Source: Rhizophagus clarus (lineage: Eukaryota > Glomeromycota > Glomeromycetes > Glomerales > Glomeraceae). From it: DNA of 64,000 bases. Numbering within the stretch: the first letter of the stretch is position 1; every line of letters starts with the position of its first letter. Both the position numbers and the translations under genes were made by a program. The stretch lies in assembly GCA_015698045.1 (NCBI GenBank), contig BLAL01000178.1, forward strand, positions 930,001 through 994,000. The letters are read 5' to 3'. Positions 34,101 through 46,315 of the stretch are shown here, one piece after another. Below the pieces are notes generated by a model. That model had not been told where the DNA came from, made no database searches, and saw only the letters and a program-made list of their open reading frames with translations.

Positions 34101-35473
34101 TTATGCAAGCCGTTGCACTTGGAGATGGATGTTTCTTTATAGATGGTCCAGGTGGTACTGGGAAAACTTTTTTGTATAATACCTTGCTTTCGACTATTAG
34201 ATCATCTGGCGAAATTGCTGTAGCAGTAGCATCATTTGGTATTGCCGCTCTTTTGATAATGGGTGGTAGAACTGCGCACAGCCGATTCAAGATCCCACTT
34301 AAACTTAATGAATCTTCAACGTGTAGCATTTTGCGAAGCAGTAAAGAGGCCCGTTTAATTACTTTAGCTAAGCTTTTCATTTGGGATGAGGCTCCAATGA
34401 TCCATAAATTCGCGTTTGAAGCACTTGATCAGACATTTCGTGACATCACTCAGGTGGATAAGCCATTTGGTGGTAAAGTCTTTGTATTTGGTGGTGATTT
34501 TCGGCAGGTACTCCCTGTTATACCACGTGCTTCACACGCCGAAGTTGTCTCAGCAAGCTTAAGTCGTTCATCTTTGTGGGAACACATGAAGGTGATGAAG
34601 TTATCAATTAATATGAGACTTCATCAGGCTAATGATGCCCATGAAAATCAAAGACAAAAAAGTTTTGCAGATTTTCTTTTACAGATTGGTGATGGCAAGT
34701 ATCCTGTTATTCCAAATACAGAAGACATGATAAACCTCCCTTCGCCTATGGTGATTCCTAGAGGTGGATTGTCAGACCTTATTGATTTTGTCTACCTAAA
34801 CTTAACCGAGAATTCTAGCAACGTGGATTATATGGTTGGAAGGGCGATTTTAACTCCAAAAAATGATGATGTTGAACATATCTCAACCCTAATAATGAAC
34901 CGATTTGCAGGTGAATTTCATACATACCCCAGTGCAAATTCTGTAGATCTAACAGATGATAGCAACATGGACCAGCCTCAACTATATTCTCCAGAATTTT
35001 TAAGATCGTTAAAAATTCCTGGACTTCCTCCTGGCGAATTGAAATTAAAAGTGGGAGCTCCAATAATACTGCTACGAAATTTGAATCCCTCAGAAGGACT
35101 TTGCAATGGGACCAGATTAATTTGTCGTGGTCTTTACAGCAAAGTAATTGATGCTGAAGTTATTACAGGTCCACATATTGGTAGTCGTACTTTCATACCA
35201 CGAATTTTATTGACTCCCTCAGACGCCAATATGCCATTTATTCTAAAGCGACATCAATTTCCGGTACGCGCTGCATTTTCCATGACAATCAACAAGTCGC
35301 AAGGTCAAACACTGAACCATGTGGGTCTTTATCTACCACAACCAGTGTTTTCGCATGGTCAACTGTATGTCGCCTTATCAAGAATCACTTCAAACCAATG
35401 CATCAAGGTTCTTATTAATCATGAGCAGGAATACAAGACAAAAAACGTCGTGTATAGTGAGATTTTTCGATAG
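31159..35473 (+). pseudogene. Helitron Rep-helicase (frameshifted and with stops)
   Basis: Starting at ATG 31159 (MTPEQEAAETPQLRQRRL): a Cys-type zinc finger (CVHCGAKFW ... FSFCCAHGK), the Helitron_like_N region (PKWPEI, 32465), the HUH motif (FQKRGLPHAHFLLIL, 32623 on), the two-tyrosine motif (YLYKYVYKGHDRA, 33058 on) and a Pif1-type helicase (Walker A GPGGTGKT at 34148, Walker B LFIWDEAP, later TINKSQGQT). The frame changes near 32100, a TAG stands at 32580-32582, the frame changes again near 34000, and two TGA codons lie between 34010 and 34060. Rep nicks and joins single-stranded ends, the helicase unwinds. All domains are present, but this copy cannot make one full protein unless recoded. 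Confidence 0.9.
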
Positions 35474-35905
35474 ATTCACTAACAATGTTTGACGTTATTT
35501 CGTTAGTGAATAAGAATTGTAGATTACGTTTAATATACTTTGAAATTCAAAACCATACTTCCGTGTTATGTGCTAAAAGAATAACCTGTTTCGTAATTTC
35601 ATATGCAGTGAGAATCGTTAAGCAAGAATTCGTTGAAAAATTTTTTGCTGAACGATCTCAATTCGGATACCATTATCAGTGACTTAGATATATCACGCTT
35701 TTATATGTAGCTGATCGACACATAATTGTTATATGTAACATGTGTAACCTAATTTCAAGTGACCCGGATTTTGCATTTAAACATTTTGCCACATACACTT
35801 CAATAATATCACGTGACTAAAAATGGGATGTGCCATTTTAACCGTCACCGTTCACGTGACTGCCGCGTTTGCGTGTGTGCAAATTATTTGAATGCCCCAG
35901 ATTTA

Positions 35906-35934
35906 CCGTTGCAAAGCAACGGGTTAACGGCTAG
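35906..35934 (+). other. Helitron 3' terminal hairpin and CTAG end
   Basis: Perfect 7-bp stem CCGTTGC/GCAACGG with an AAA loop at 35906-35922, eight bases, then CTAG. This is the standard termination signal for rolling-circle transfer of Helitrons. Confidence 0.92.
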
Positions 35935-35997
35935 TATTAAAAAAAAATTCCCCCACCCCTTCCAACTTACATTCCAAGTCCAGGAGTCCAGCAACCT
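35935..35997 (-). repeat. Microexon array 2, unit cut off by the Helitron
   Basis: Minus strand: T-rich TAG acceptor, 25-nt exon 35995-35971, donor GTAAGTTGG. The exon matches the 24-nt exon at 17142-17119 with one extra T. The rest of its intron is on the other side of the Helitron. Confidence 0.75.
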
Positions 35998-36009
35998 AAA
36001 AAAAAAATA

Positions 36010-36657
36010 AAAAAAAAATCATGGTTTAGAAAACCGTAAAAATAGATTGATCATGATAATTAATGATCGTCAAATTAAATTAAAATGCCGAAACTATTGC
36101 ATGTAAACGCCAAAAGGTTTCGGCAGTTTAGCAAAAATGAGTTTGATCATGTATTTTGAAAATGTGAAAGATTATTTCAAGATTTTATATTGTAAATTGA
36201 TAGATTAGTTCTCTCAATTTGATCTATGGAAAGATTTTAGTAACATTTTGGAAGAATCAGTGGTATTAGATCTGTCACGCCTAAATGTACCTTTTTTAAA
36301 AATTTATTGGAGGCATTTCATCATTACAATATATTATATAATATATGACAACAGATTGTTTATTTAATTAATACTTTAATAATAAAAAAATGAATGTTTA
36401 TTGAATAAAAGCAATTTATTATAATAAGCTTTAATTACTTATAATTGAGGTTGAATTTTTTAATTTCAAATTATAAAATAGTAAAAATATTAAAATAATA
36501 ATTAGATGACTATATAAAATATATATATATTTAATAAAAAATAATAATAATAAAAGATAATAAAAAATAAAAAATAAAAATAATAAAAATATAAAAATAT
36601 AAATAAAAAATAAAAATAAAAATAAAATATAAAAAATACAAAATAAAAAAATATAAT
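36010..36657. other. AT-rich spacer with low-complexity tract
   Basis: An inverted repeat TGCCGAAAC/GTTTCGGCA at 36084-36125 is the only structured part. 36530-36655 is an AAAAT/AATA microsatellite just downstream of the SANT pseudogene. Confidence 0.5.
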
Positions 36658-37264
36658 TTACAGATTCCGAGGCCGCCAATGCACAGTGTTTCTACGCCAC
36701 CTACGACTGTGGTGGTTCCCTAAGAAATATATATAAATTTAGAACTTAAATAACTTAAATATAAATTAAAAAAATTCTTAATAATTACCAAATCTATCCC
36801 AAAACCTTGTGCAGAATTGCCTATAATATCTTTCTCCTTTCTGGGACCATCTTTCATTTCGCGCACCATTCCTCCATTCACAGAAATTCTAAAAATGTTA
36901 ATACTATTAATTTTTTATTTTTTTTTATTTTTTTTTTTATGATTTATTATTATTTTACTAACATTAAAATTCCTGACCAGTTTCTCCACTTTCTTTCTAC
37001 CTGTTGGCCAGTGAATCTCATGCGGAACTGTCTCCGAATTCTTCAAGCTAGGCTCTTCCAGAATTCAGAGCAGTCCCTCCCAGGTATGTCATAATAGTAG
37101 TTGTTCCTTCTCCTTTACATTATTTATTTAATTTTTAGATCAGGAAACGTAAGAGAAAAAAAAACTAGAATATGATCAAAGTTATTTATTAGTTTTCATT
37201 TAATTTTTTACCTCCTATATCTTATTAAATATTCAGTTATTGCATCAGTCCAATTTGCGGGCAT
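36658..37264 (-). pseudogene. Second SANT-like gene copy, inactivated
   Basis: Exons 37264-37212, 37112-36963, 36888-36789 and 36719-36658 mirror the SANT gene in the Helitron. They read MPANWTDAITEYLIRY, RNNYYYDIPGRDCSEFW, RFTGQQVERKWRN, WRNGARNERWSQKGERYYRQ, FCTRFWDRF and the basic end RRWRRNTVHWRPRNL. Two lesions: a TGA in KSLA*RIRRQF, where CGA is expected, and a one-base loss near 36980 (reading RNLVRNFN needs one more T). The intron found in the other copy after the GR..FW motif is absent here, whereas this copy has an intron earlier. It is probably part of the element whose end is at 41479. Confidence 0.72.
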
Positions 37265-39949
37265 TTTAAGAAAAAGAATATATAATAATAAAAATAACGG
37301 TAACAAATTTTAAGAAAAAGAATATATAATAAAAATAACGACAACAAATTTATTGTAAGAAAAAAAAAAGATGAAACTTCTTTTTATAAACAATTTTTTA
37401 TCACCTTGTATTATTATATTAATTACCCTTCAAGAACATTTACGTAAATTGTTCTAATTTCTCAAATATGTCATGATTGTTATAATCTGTCTTCTTTATA
37501 TTAATTATAATACAGATACAGATCTACAATACAATCAATCACAATGAACAAGTTAAACTCGACCTAAAGTCAATTGTTATAATCGTGATTCCAAAATATC
37601 AAGATAAAGGTCTTTTTTTTAATTATATATCAAATCTAAAAAAGGTAAAATCTAATAATACAGATACGTAAATAAATAGTGTTTTTTATTTTGGTTTATA
37701 ATAAGCTTTTGCCAATTATAGACTACAAATAAAATAATTACAGATCTATAATACATTACACAAAGATCTTGAGCGAACGAGTTAAACTTGAGTTGAACTC
37801 AAGTTCAACTCGAGTTCAAAGCGAACAATTTAAATTCAAAATAAAATATCCAAGATTAACAAAAAAGTTGGTAACGTTATAATGAAATCGGTAGTAAAAC
37901 TTAATTTAATCATCTTTAATTAGGTATAAAAATTCTGATAAATTTAATAAAATCAGTGATTTTTTAATAATTTTATCAACTCAAGTTGAACACGAATAGT
38001 GAATAATCAAGTTTGTGCTTCTTTGCTAATATTGACTTGTGCATTCGATAGGTGACCGATTTTGTGGCTGATGTGGCTGAATATAATATTACCCAAATAA
38101 CCAATAAAAATTGATAATTTTGTTGATCATATGATTGCACGATCATGATTTAATTATTTATTTATCGTATTTTTTTTTTTTTTTCTCTCTCTCTCAAATT
38201 TTTACTTTATTGTTTTGTTTAAAAAATAAAGATAAAGGTATATTTTTTGTTGAAATTTCTTTTCCCATTATTATATTATTTATAATATTACCCAAATAAC
38301 CAATAAAAATTGATAATTTTGTTGATCATGTGATTGCATGATCACGATTTAATTATTTATTTATCATTTTTTTTTTAAAAACTTTTTTTTCTCTCTCTCA
38401 AATTTTTACTTTATTGTTTTTGTCTAAAAAATAAAGATAAAGGTATATTTTTTGTTGAAATTTCTTTTCCCATTATTATGTTATTCTTAATACTCTTATT
38501 AATATATTTTTCCAATGTATTTCTTCTCACTAACGTCCTAAACAATGTTCTACTATCGAGTTTTTTACTTTATTGGTTTTTCTAAAAAATAAATACAAAG
38601 GTACATTTTTTGTTGAAATTTCTTTTTCCATCCTGTTAACACTCTTACTAATATTTTTTTCTAATGTGTTTCCTCCTACTAACGTTCTTACTAACAATGT
38701 TCTACTGTTAAACATTTTTTATTCCTTACTTTTACTAACACTTCTACTAACATTAACACTAACATTAATACTTATACTTTATATTTTTTTTTATTGACGC
38801 TCCTTTTCTACTTCTACTAACTTTCATACTAACATTAATACTAACACTTTCTAATGTCAAAATTTTTTTATTAACGTTCCTTTTCTTTTGCTAACACTTC
38901 TACTAATATTCATACTAACACTTTTATTACTAACATTTTACTTTATTTCAAATTAAATAGATATAATGAAATGAAAACAAGCAAACAAGTGAACATTAAT
39001 TGTAAATTTATGTAAAGAGTAGTGAATTTTTTTTATAATATTTTTTGTATAATATTTTCTTTTATTATCGATTCATATGCGCTGATTTGAGGAATTTGCC
39101 AATCATCAATTATGTGGCGCAGTACCGATTAAAATCGATCAAAACTGTCCCTACATAAGAAAAAATAAGCCAAAAAATACTTAAAAAAACTTTTAAGACC
39201 TTTTCCAAAAAAATTTACCTCTTTAACCTGAAACCAGTAGAAGAAATTTCTAAAAAAAGGAATAAAAATATTATAAAATTAGTTTATTTAAAAAAAAAGT
39301 AAGAATAAGTACCAGAATAATGATTTAACAAAAAAAAATTGATTGAAAAATAATTAATAACGAATATCAAATAGATTTTAACTAAATAAACTAATCAATA
39401 TATAATTTAAATTCACTAAAATATCGTTATTAATCTTAGAATTATTTATTTATTGAAAGATTATTTTTGAATAATTTTTGCTGCCTAAATAAATTTTTTT
39501 TTATAAACTATTGAAAAAAAAATAAAAAAATAGCTCCAAGTTATATTTAATGTAAAATAATTACTAATATACTTGCCAAAATTCTCAACTTACATAATGT
39601 AAAAACTGGTGGAAAAGTTTGATGGAGAAGTTGATGGGGAGTTTAATATGGAGTTTACGAAAGAAAAAAATTTTTTAACACTACTTTTGTTGAAGTAATT
39701 TCTCGATATTTGTGTTATATGATCATGTAGCACAAGAGTGATCCTTTTTGTGAAACTTATTTAACTTAATTTTTATCTAATTATTATCAAATTCCTTAAT
39801 TTAGGCTAATTTTGTTAATTCCAAAAATCGGCGGATATGTGAAAATATAAATAAAACTTTCAGTAATTACAATTAAATGAATTAAATTACTTTTAAATTA
39901 CAATTGTATTTAAATTATAAATCTACTACTATTAATGCCCCATAAATGC
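37265..39949. other. Repeat-rich AT filler
   Basis: No gene recognised. Contains palindromic AACTCAAGTTCAACTCGAGTT words at 37770-37830, a 199-bp tandem duplication (38085-38480) and a degenerate CTAACATTAATA repeat (38640-38940). Confidence 0.55.
38085..38480 (+). repeat. 199-bp tandem duplication
   Basis: ACCCAAATAACCAATAAAAA at 38091 and 38290; the copies agree through the CTCTCTCTC tract and the block GATAAAGGTATATTTTTTGT. The second copy has a slightly shorter T-run. Confidence 0.88.
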
Positions 39950-40340
39950 TATACTTTTCAGCTATCCGATATGTGTGAAAATTATGAAATTATGCTTATA
40001 TTTCAAATACAAATAGGATACATATCGGGTATATATAGGATACTTATTAGCATTATCCGATAAGTGTATAATATCTGTCTGATATTTTTTTAAAATATAT
40101 CGGGTATCCAATAAATCTATGATATGTAACTGATATTTAACTACCCAATATGTATGAGATATGTACCCGATATGTATGTTATATGTCACCAATTTTCTGC
40201 ATCCGACGGGTACATATCAGGTATCTGATATGTGTAGTATTATTAAATAGCATACACATATTTCACACATATCGGGTACATATCAGGTAGCCGATATGTA
40301 CCTGATATGTACCCGATAGCATCAATTTTGACCAGTGTAA
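39950..40340 (-). repeat. Short dispersed element, CACTGGTCAAAATTGAT end
   Basis: Ends at 40338 with the inverse of CACTGGTCAAAATTGATGC and contains repeated ATATCGGGTAC/GTACCCGATAT words. It interrupts copy B of the SANT-type element (identity with the Helitron copy stops exactly here). Related DNA at 16476-16700. Confidence 0.6.
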
Positions 40341-41479
40341 TAATACTAATTATGTTTTTTTTACTCCTTTTACTTAATACTAACAACATGTTTATTTTTT
40401 ATTTTGTCTCCTCTTTCTTTTATTTTTAATTTATTCTTTGCAGGTATAGAAATATTTGTTTATTAATACTAATTATTTTCATTTTCTTTTTACCTCTGTT
40501 ACTTTGTGTCATAATACTAATAATAATATCCATATTTCCTTTATTCCTTTTTACTTTTACTTCAATACTAACGATACTAACAATACTAATTATGTTTTTT
40601 TTACTCCTTTTACTTAATACCAATAACATGTTTATTTTTCCTCTTTCTTTTATTCTTTGCAGGTATAGAAATATTTGTTTATTAAGACTAATTGTTTTAA
40701 TACTAACACGTTTTTTACCCTAATTGTTACTTTATATCATAATACTAACAATACTATCTATGTTTCCTTTTTTTCTTTTACTTGTACTTTAATACTAACA
40801 ATAATATTCATGTTTCTACTGTTTTGTTAACTCTTTTTACTCTAATATTAACAACACTAACAATACTAACAATATTTCTTTTATCTTTATATCTAATACC
40901 AACGTTACTATAGCTGTTTTTTTTTTTTTACATCTAATTGTATTGTTACTCTTTCTTTTTTTACTTTTATATATTCTGTATATAGTAATAAATACTTGTA
41001 ATTTTTTATAATTTAATTTATATTATATCTAATAAAATATACATTATATAAACTTATAGTACAAAAATGAATTTTGAAACATTACAAAATATTTATGTAA
41101 AATTATGAATCGTCAAAATATTTTAAAAAGTTACGAAATATTACGCAATAAAATTACACAATATTATAAACCGTAAAATTATGAAACTTTGCATATCATA
41201 ATATTTTAAAAAGTTACAAAATATTACACTTACGCAAACTTGCGGTGGGTCTGAAAACTTACGAAATATTATGTAAAATTACAAAATATTGTGAATGCGT
41301 AAAATTACAGAATATTATGAACCGTAAAATTATGAAACTTTGCATATCATAATATTTCAAAATATTTTAAAAAGTTACGAAATATTACTCTTCCGCAAAC
41401 TTGCGGTAGGTCTAGAAACTTACGAAATATTACGATGCATAATTTTGCGCAACTTTTCGCACTATAAAATTTCCTGATG
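40341..41479 (-). mobile_element. End of a second SANT-type TIR element (copy B)
   Basis: Minus strand from 41479: CATCAGGAAATTTTATAGTGCG, then the CGTAATATTTCG subterminal repeats, then the TTAGTAT tandem units, in the same order as 18283-19430. It is close to the reverse complement of that segment. The SANT pseudogene at 36658-37264 is downstream in the same orientation, as in the Helitron copy. The opposite terminus was not found. Confidence 0.7.
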
Positions 41480-42252
41480 TTGTAAAACTTTGTTTAGAAT
41501 CTGTAATATCAGAAGATCAAGTATTCTAAAGAATATTATTAGTATGATAATACACTTTTAGCAACATGTCAGATAAATTTTTACTATCTTTTGCATATAG
41601 CAAATTGTATTAAGTATTGTGATCCTAATTGGACCTGCTGGCAATTTCTAATAAAAAGGATTTGTAGTATTTTACAACCACTTGTTAAATCAAGACTTAA
41701 CCCTTATAGTAATTTATCAAACACGTTTACCTTATTACAATAATTTTATTTGTTACCATTTTTTTCTATTTCTAAATCCATTTTTAAAGAAAAACTGCTG
41801 AAATAATGAAATAGTAAACAGGTATTTGGTGATATTAAAGAATATAAAGAAGAACTTTATTGGCCTTCCATACATTATTTTTTATTAAGATAAAAGTACA
41901 AATATCTGCTTAAATTTTATGAAAGACCAAACTTAGAAAATGTAAAAAAAAATTTTATAATCAGTTTAATTGAGTTATTGCAAGATATATTTAGTTTTTT
42001 TTAAAAAAAATTTATTAGAATATTAATAATTATGGCATGAAATATGAAAAACTAAAAACGTCAGATGGGCAGTATGTTAGCAGTCATTGGATAAAAAAAA
42101 ATAAGATCGCAAGATAATTGCTGTGTTCAGGTAAGAAATCTTTTATCATCATTATCATCATCAATTATATTATTGATTTATCATTGCTTATAATTTAGAT
42201 AAGATGTATAATAGATAAAATTTCTCATAAACCAAATGCTCCTCCTTAACTC
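41480..42252. other. AT-rich spacer
   Basis: No gene or repeat recognised. Open frames are short and AT-driven. Confidence 0.5.
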
Positions 42253-42519
42253 ATGATTATAGATATATATGAAATAGTAGATTATTTTTTTGTACATAAT
42301 TATAATGATAAAATACACATATTTGCTTATATACAATTAACATTAAAAGTAATAGAAGATGAATATAAATGTAAATATTTTACTCAATTTAAATCAAAAG
42401 AATTTATTGATGTAAGATATATAGATCATTGTGTAGGATTTGCAAAAATAGGTAGCAAGTATTTTATAATTGATAGAGAAAATGCATTTGATAATACTAA
42501 TTGGAAAAATCTTGAATAA
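42253..42519 (+). pseudogene. Fragment of an unknown, perhaps transposon-derived protein
   Basis: An 88-codon frame with protein-like composition: VDYFFVHNYNDKIHIFAYIQ, FTQFKSKEFIDVRYIDHCVG, KYFIIDRENAFDN. The pattern recalls the C-terminal region of CACTA-type (DUF4218-like) transposon proteins, or a Rhizophagus-specific family. I cannot tell them apart. No larger context is intact. Confidence 0.35.
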
Positions 42520-42912
42520 ATTACCTTGTAACTGTTAACAGTAAATAATAAACCTGAATCATCACTACTAATATTAGTAAAGTCTAGTGATGCAAACTTG
42601 CTCTAAGACTTAATTAGTTACATTATAGTTATGTTACAATTATATCAATTAAGTTTGCAACTTTACTAGTTGTAGCATATGATTTAATTCAAATTGAATA
42701 CTTATTGTGCTCAATTCACGCTTAAATATGCTATACACTGTTTACATATAGTAATTTAATAATAACATGTATAAAATTGATGTGCATTTTACCAGTAGTT
42801 TAATAATAACATGTATATTAATTGATATATGCATTCACATATATCCTTATAAAAGGTTCATATTTGTGTTATTCTAACTTTAACTTAAACCCCCCTTTTT
42901 CTTATTTATAAT

Positions 42913-43800
42913 ATGTCTTCTGTTAACAATATTTTATTTTTTACTAATTCGAATATTTTTCTGAGTAAGGTATAAAGTATTAAGAATATCATATTATTAA
43001 TATTATTTCTATAACTATCTATTGCTCATTATTTTAATATCATAGGAGATTAAGCCAATCTATAGACTTACATATAAATATAAATTATAAGATACTATTA
43101 ACTTAAAAGATCAAAAGTAACACTGACTCATTTATTTAGTAATTATTTTAGCTTTTTTAATAAAGTAAAATTTATATATATTTACTCATCATTTTTTATA
43201 ATAGAAAATCATGCGAGAATGTCTTTATGAAAAAAATGTGAATTTTGATTCAAGTTATAGAATCCAAAAAAACTTGGTAATATTCCAAGTTGTTCATGCT
43301 ATAAATATTACCTTTTATTATTATTTTTTTTCCTGTAAAAGTTTATTAATAGTTAACTAACTTTTCATCATAGTTTAAGAAAAAAGCTCCTAATTTTCCT
43401 GTAACTGCGGAAGATTAGGCTGTGAAAGAAATATTAATCAACACAATTCAAAGAAAATATGGGTTATAATAATTTTGTAAATTATTTGTTCTATTTCTGT
43501 TATTAATCATTTATTATTTTATTTTTAGATTACTATATATTTAAATAAAAAAAAATTGCTATGGCATCATGATTTCCTCAAGAAGTGCAAGAAGAAGCGG
43601 AAGAAACATGATAAATACAGGAAGAAAGATCTCTAGTACTTCTTTTGCCACAAGAATCTTCTCTAGAATTTCCAATATTTTCTCAATTACAAGAAACTTC
43701 TCTAGAATCTCCAATACTTCCTTTGTCATAAGAATCTCCTCTAGAAGAAGTACCAAAAAAAAAAAGAAAAAGACATGGAAAAGGAAGAAAATGAAATAAT
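42913..43800 (+). pseudogene. Decayed multi-exon gene of unknown family
   Basis: Exon-like pieces with GT-AG borders: 42913-42969 (MSSVNNILFFTNSNIFLSK, donor GTATAA), ~43046 (EIKPIYRLTYKYKL), ~43204-43276 (IMRECLYEKNVNFDSSYRIQ), ~43375-43460 (KKKAPNFPVTAED, stop, AVKEILINTIQRKYG), and ~43570-43795 (FPQEVQEEAEET, then repeated acidic Leu/Ser/Pro units and a KKKRKRHGKGRK end that looks like a nuclear signal). At least four in-frame stops. Start at 42913 is the first Met before a good donor. Function unknown. Confidence 0.4.
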
Positions 43801-46315
43801 ATCAGTTTATGCTACAATGCTAGTAGATTTGTATTAAATAACAAAAAGTAAAATTTACTCTTGTAAATTTCGTCTGATAATAAAATAATGGTTATAATGA
43901 TACTATAATGCTGGTAGAGTACTGGTAGTTTGATATTTATTAATACCCTCTAAAAATAGTTAAATGCAGATCTATTATGATTATTATAGCTAAAAATAGT
44001 AAACATTGTATGCAGATTTATTATTTATTATGACCTTTTGTTTACTGTTTACCTGTTAATACTTTTATTTTCAGTATTATTTTTTTTTTATTAAAAATAC
44101 TTTACTTATGTTTTTATTTTTTTAAAAAAGTAATGTGTTTAATTGTTTATCTATAAAAGACTGTTAAATAGATATGAAAATAGGATATGCACATATTTTT
44201 AGATTCTTTATAATACAATATTCTGTTATGAAGTTTGCTAATTCTGAAAATGGGTTAGTTACATACCTTTTTTATAACAGGATATAGTTGAGGTTTACTA
44301 GACTGTAGTGTTACTTATGAAAGATATTTGCCAAATCCCCATGTTGTAATTGATAAATATTTTAAGACTATTTGTTATCAGTTATAGTTATCAGCATTTT
44401 TTTTTTTTATATTCTGCAGTACAATGCAAAAGTTAATTTAGTAAGTATGTATCAGTCTTTATAATTATTGCTATTTCACAACTATCTTTTTACATTTTTT
44501 ACTTTTGAATATATATGTTAGAATAATATACCATACGTATTTTTTTTATATAATATTCTTTTAGATAAGTAGATCTCAAGTTATTATAATAAGGTATGAA
44601 TTTCTTTTTGTAATTATGCTATTTTTATTTAAATGCATATGAGCTAGTCATTTTTCAGGGAAATAGAGGCATATCTACCTAGTGTAATACAAATAAATAA
44701 ATTCTAATAGGCATCTTAACTACTATTTTAAGCTTTTATCATTCCTTCTCTTTCTATAATTAAGAGTATATTATCCAATATATGCTGGGTTTGTCAAGAC
44801 TAGGTCTAATCATAAAAAGCATTATTATATCATTATACAAAATCTTGTGATTGGAACCTATTCCTAATATAACATTTCAATTTAAACATGTAGACTTTTA
44901 GTTTACGCTTAGTTTATCAAAAAAAACAGCTAGTTAAGCATAATTTTTTTATTATTCAAATGCTACACAAAAAATAAGTTTATTATAATTAAAATAACCT
45001 AATAATCTTTAATAGTTAAGGCTTTAACACACCAAAAATAATTGATATATTATTAAAATGTAATTAAATCATGTCATTATTATTGTTATTAAATATTCAT
45101 TGTATAATCTTTTTATTATTAAAATATACAATAAATATTAATTTATTATAGATTAAAATAATCTTTAACGTAATTAAAAATATATATTGTTTTGATTTGA
45201 ATCATTATTAAAATATATGTGAAGTATAATTATATTATATTCTTAATATACTGAAAATACATTTTTAATATACTAATAATACAAAATAAATTTTACTTTT
45301 TATATCTGTTTATTATACTTAAATTAAAGTAGAAATTAATAATAAAATAAATATATAATATTTACACTTAAAATATACTTAAACAGGCAAATTTTAAGGA
45401 TGTTTTGTAAGTTATTTCCATATCAAAAAAATTATATTTGAACATATTTTCAGTATTAATTACGTATATAATTATCTTACTAAAAGTATACTAAAATTAT
45501 TATTCTTAAATAATACATTTATTAAATTTAATATATCCTTAAAATTTAGTATGTTTTCAGTATATTTTCAGTATATGATTTTTCTTACTGGGTAAATTGA
45601 TTACAATTATAAAAATAATTTGTATTTTATTATTAACATATTGTAAAAATAATCTTAAAATCTTAATCTTAAATAAAAATTCCTATTAATTTTAGGTATA
45701 ATTAAAAAAACATTATTATAATAAATAATGTTTATATCATAATTTCTTTTTTTTCATTAATTATTAGTTTGCAATTGATAATTAATCATTATATAAAAGA
45801 TAAGAAAGATAGCATATTTTAAATATTTTGTAAAAGTTGAGTGAAATATAAAAAGAATTCAAAATGAAATAGAAAGAAAAAAATAGATTATATTCTAAAT
45901 ATATAAATTATATTTTAAAATTAAAGATCTTTTTATAAGGAATTCCTTTTAATTCTCATAAATGCTACCTAATTAAAATGCATTATTTTAGCCAAAAAAT
46001 AGATATTAGCCAAAGTTTGCATAAGTATTTTTTTTGTGTTTTGATTTTTTTTTTTTTTTTGTTTGAAAAGATATATTAATTATTAAAATTTACAAAAAAA
46101 AATTTTACAATGAAAAAAAAGTTAAAGATCTTCTTCCGCCTCATTATTAAATCAAAATATCATATATTATACAAATTCTATAAAATTTAACTTAATTTAA
46201 TTATATAATACATAGGCTGTATATTTACCGTTGCATAGAAAAATATACATCTTGCCAAATAAAATAATCCATAAAAGCCATATGATAGATGACTGACTTT
46301 CATACAATTAAATTA
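43801..46315. other. Intergenic, very AT-rich
   Basis: No coding or RNA gene seen in 2.5 kb; many A/T homopolymers. It separates the repeat block from the 3' end of the histidine kinase gene. Confidence 0.55.

Larger units (their letters stand above)
17518..35934 (+). mobile_element. Complete Helitron, 18,417 bp, with nested elements
   Basis: The 5' end is TCTACTATATAATAATTG at 17518, matching the usual Helitron start; the 3' end is CTAG at 35931-35934, preceded 8 nt upstream by a perfect 7-bp hairpin (CCGTTGC-AAA-GCAACGG, 35906-35922). It lies between host A (17517) and host T (35935). Joining the flanks gives TTTCTTTAA|TATTAAAAAAAA, which is exactly the sequence at the same place in the other units of array 2. 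Helitrons move by rolling-circle replication and insert between A and T without duplication. The Rep-helicase reading frame (31159-35473) is on the same strand and near the 3' end, as expected. It is large because it contains the SANT element and a LINE. Confidence 0.92.

Noticed and set aside
36431..36679. Minus-strand hydrophobic frame of 82 codons
   Set aside because: Translation of an AAAAT microsatellite joined to the last SANT exon in the wrong frame.
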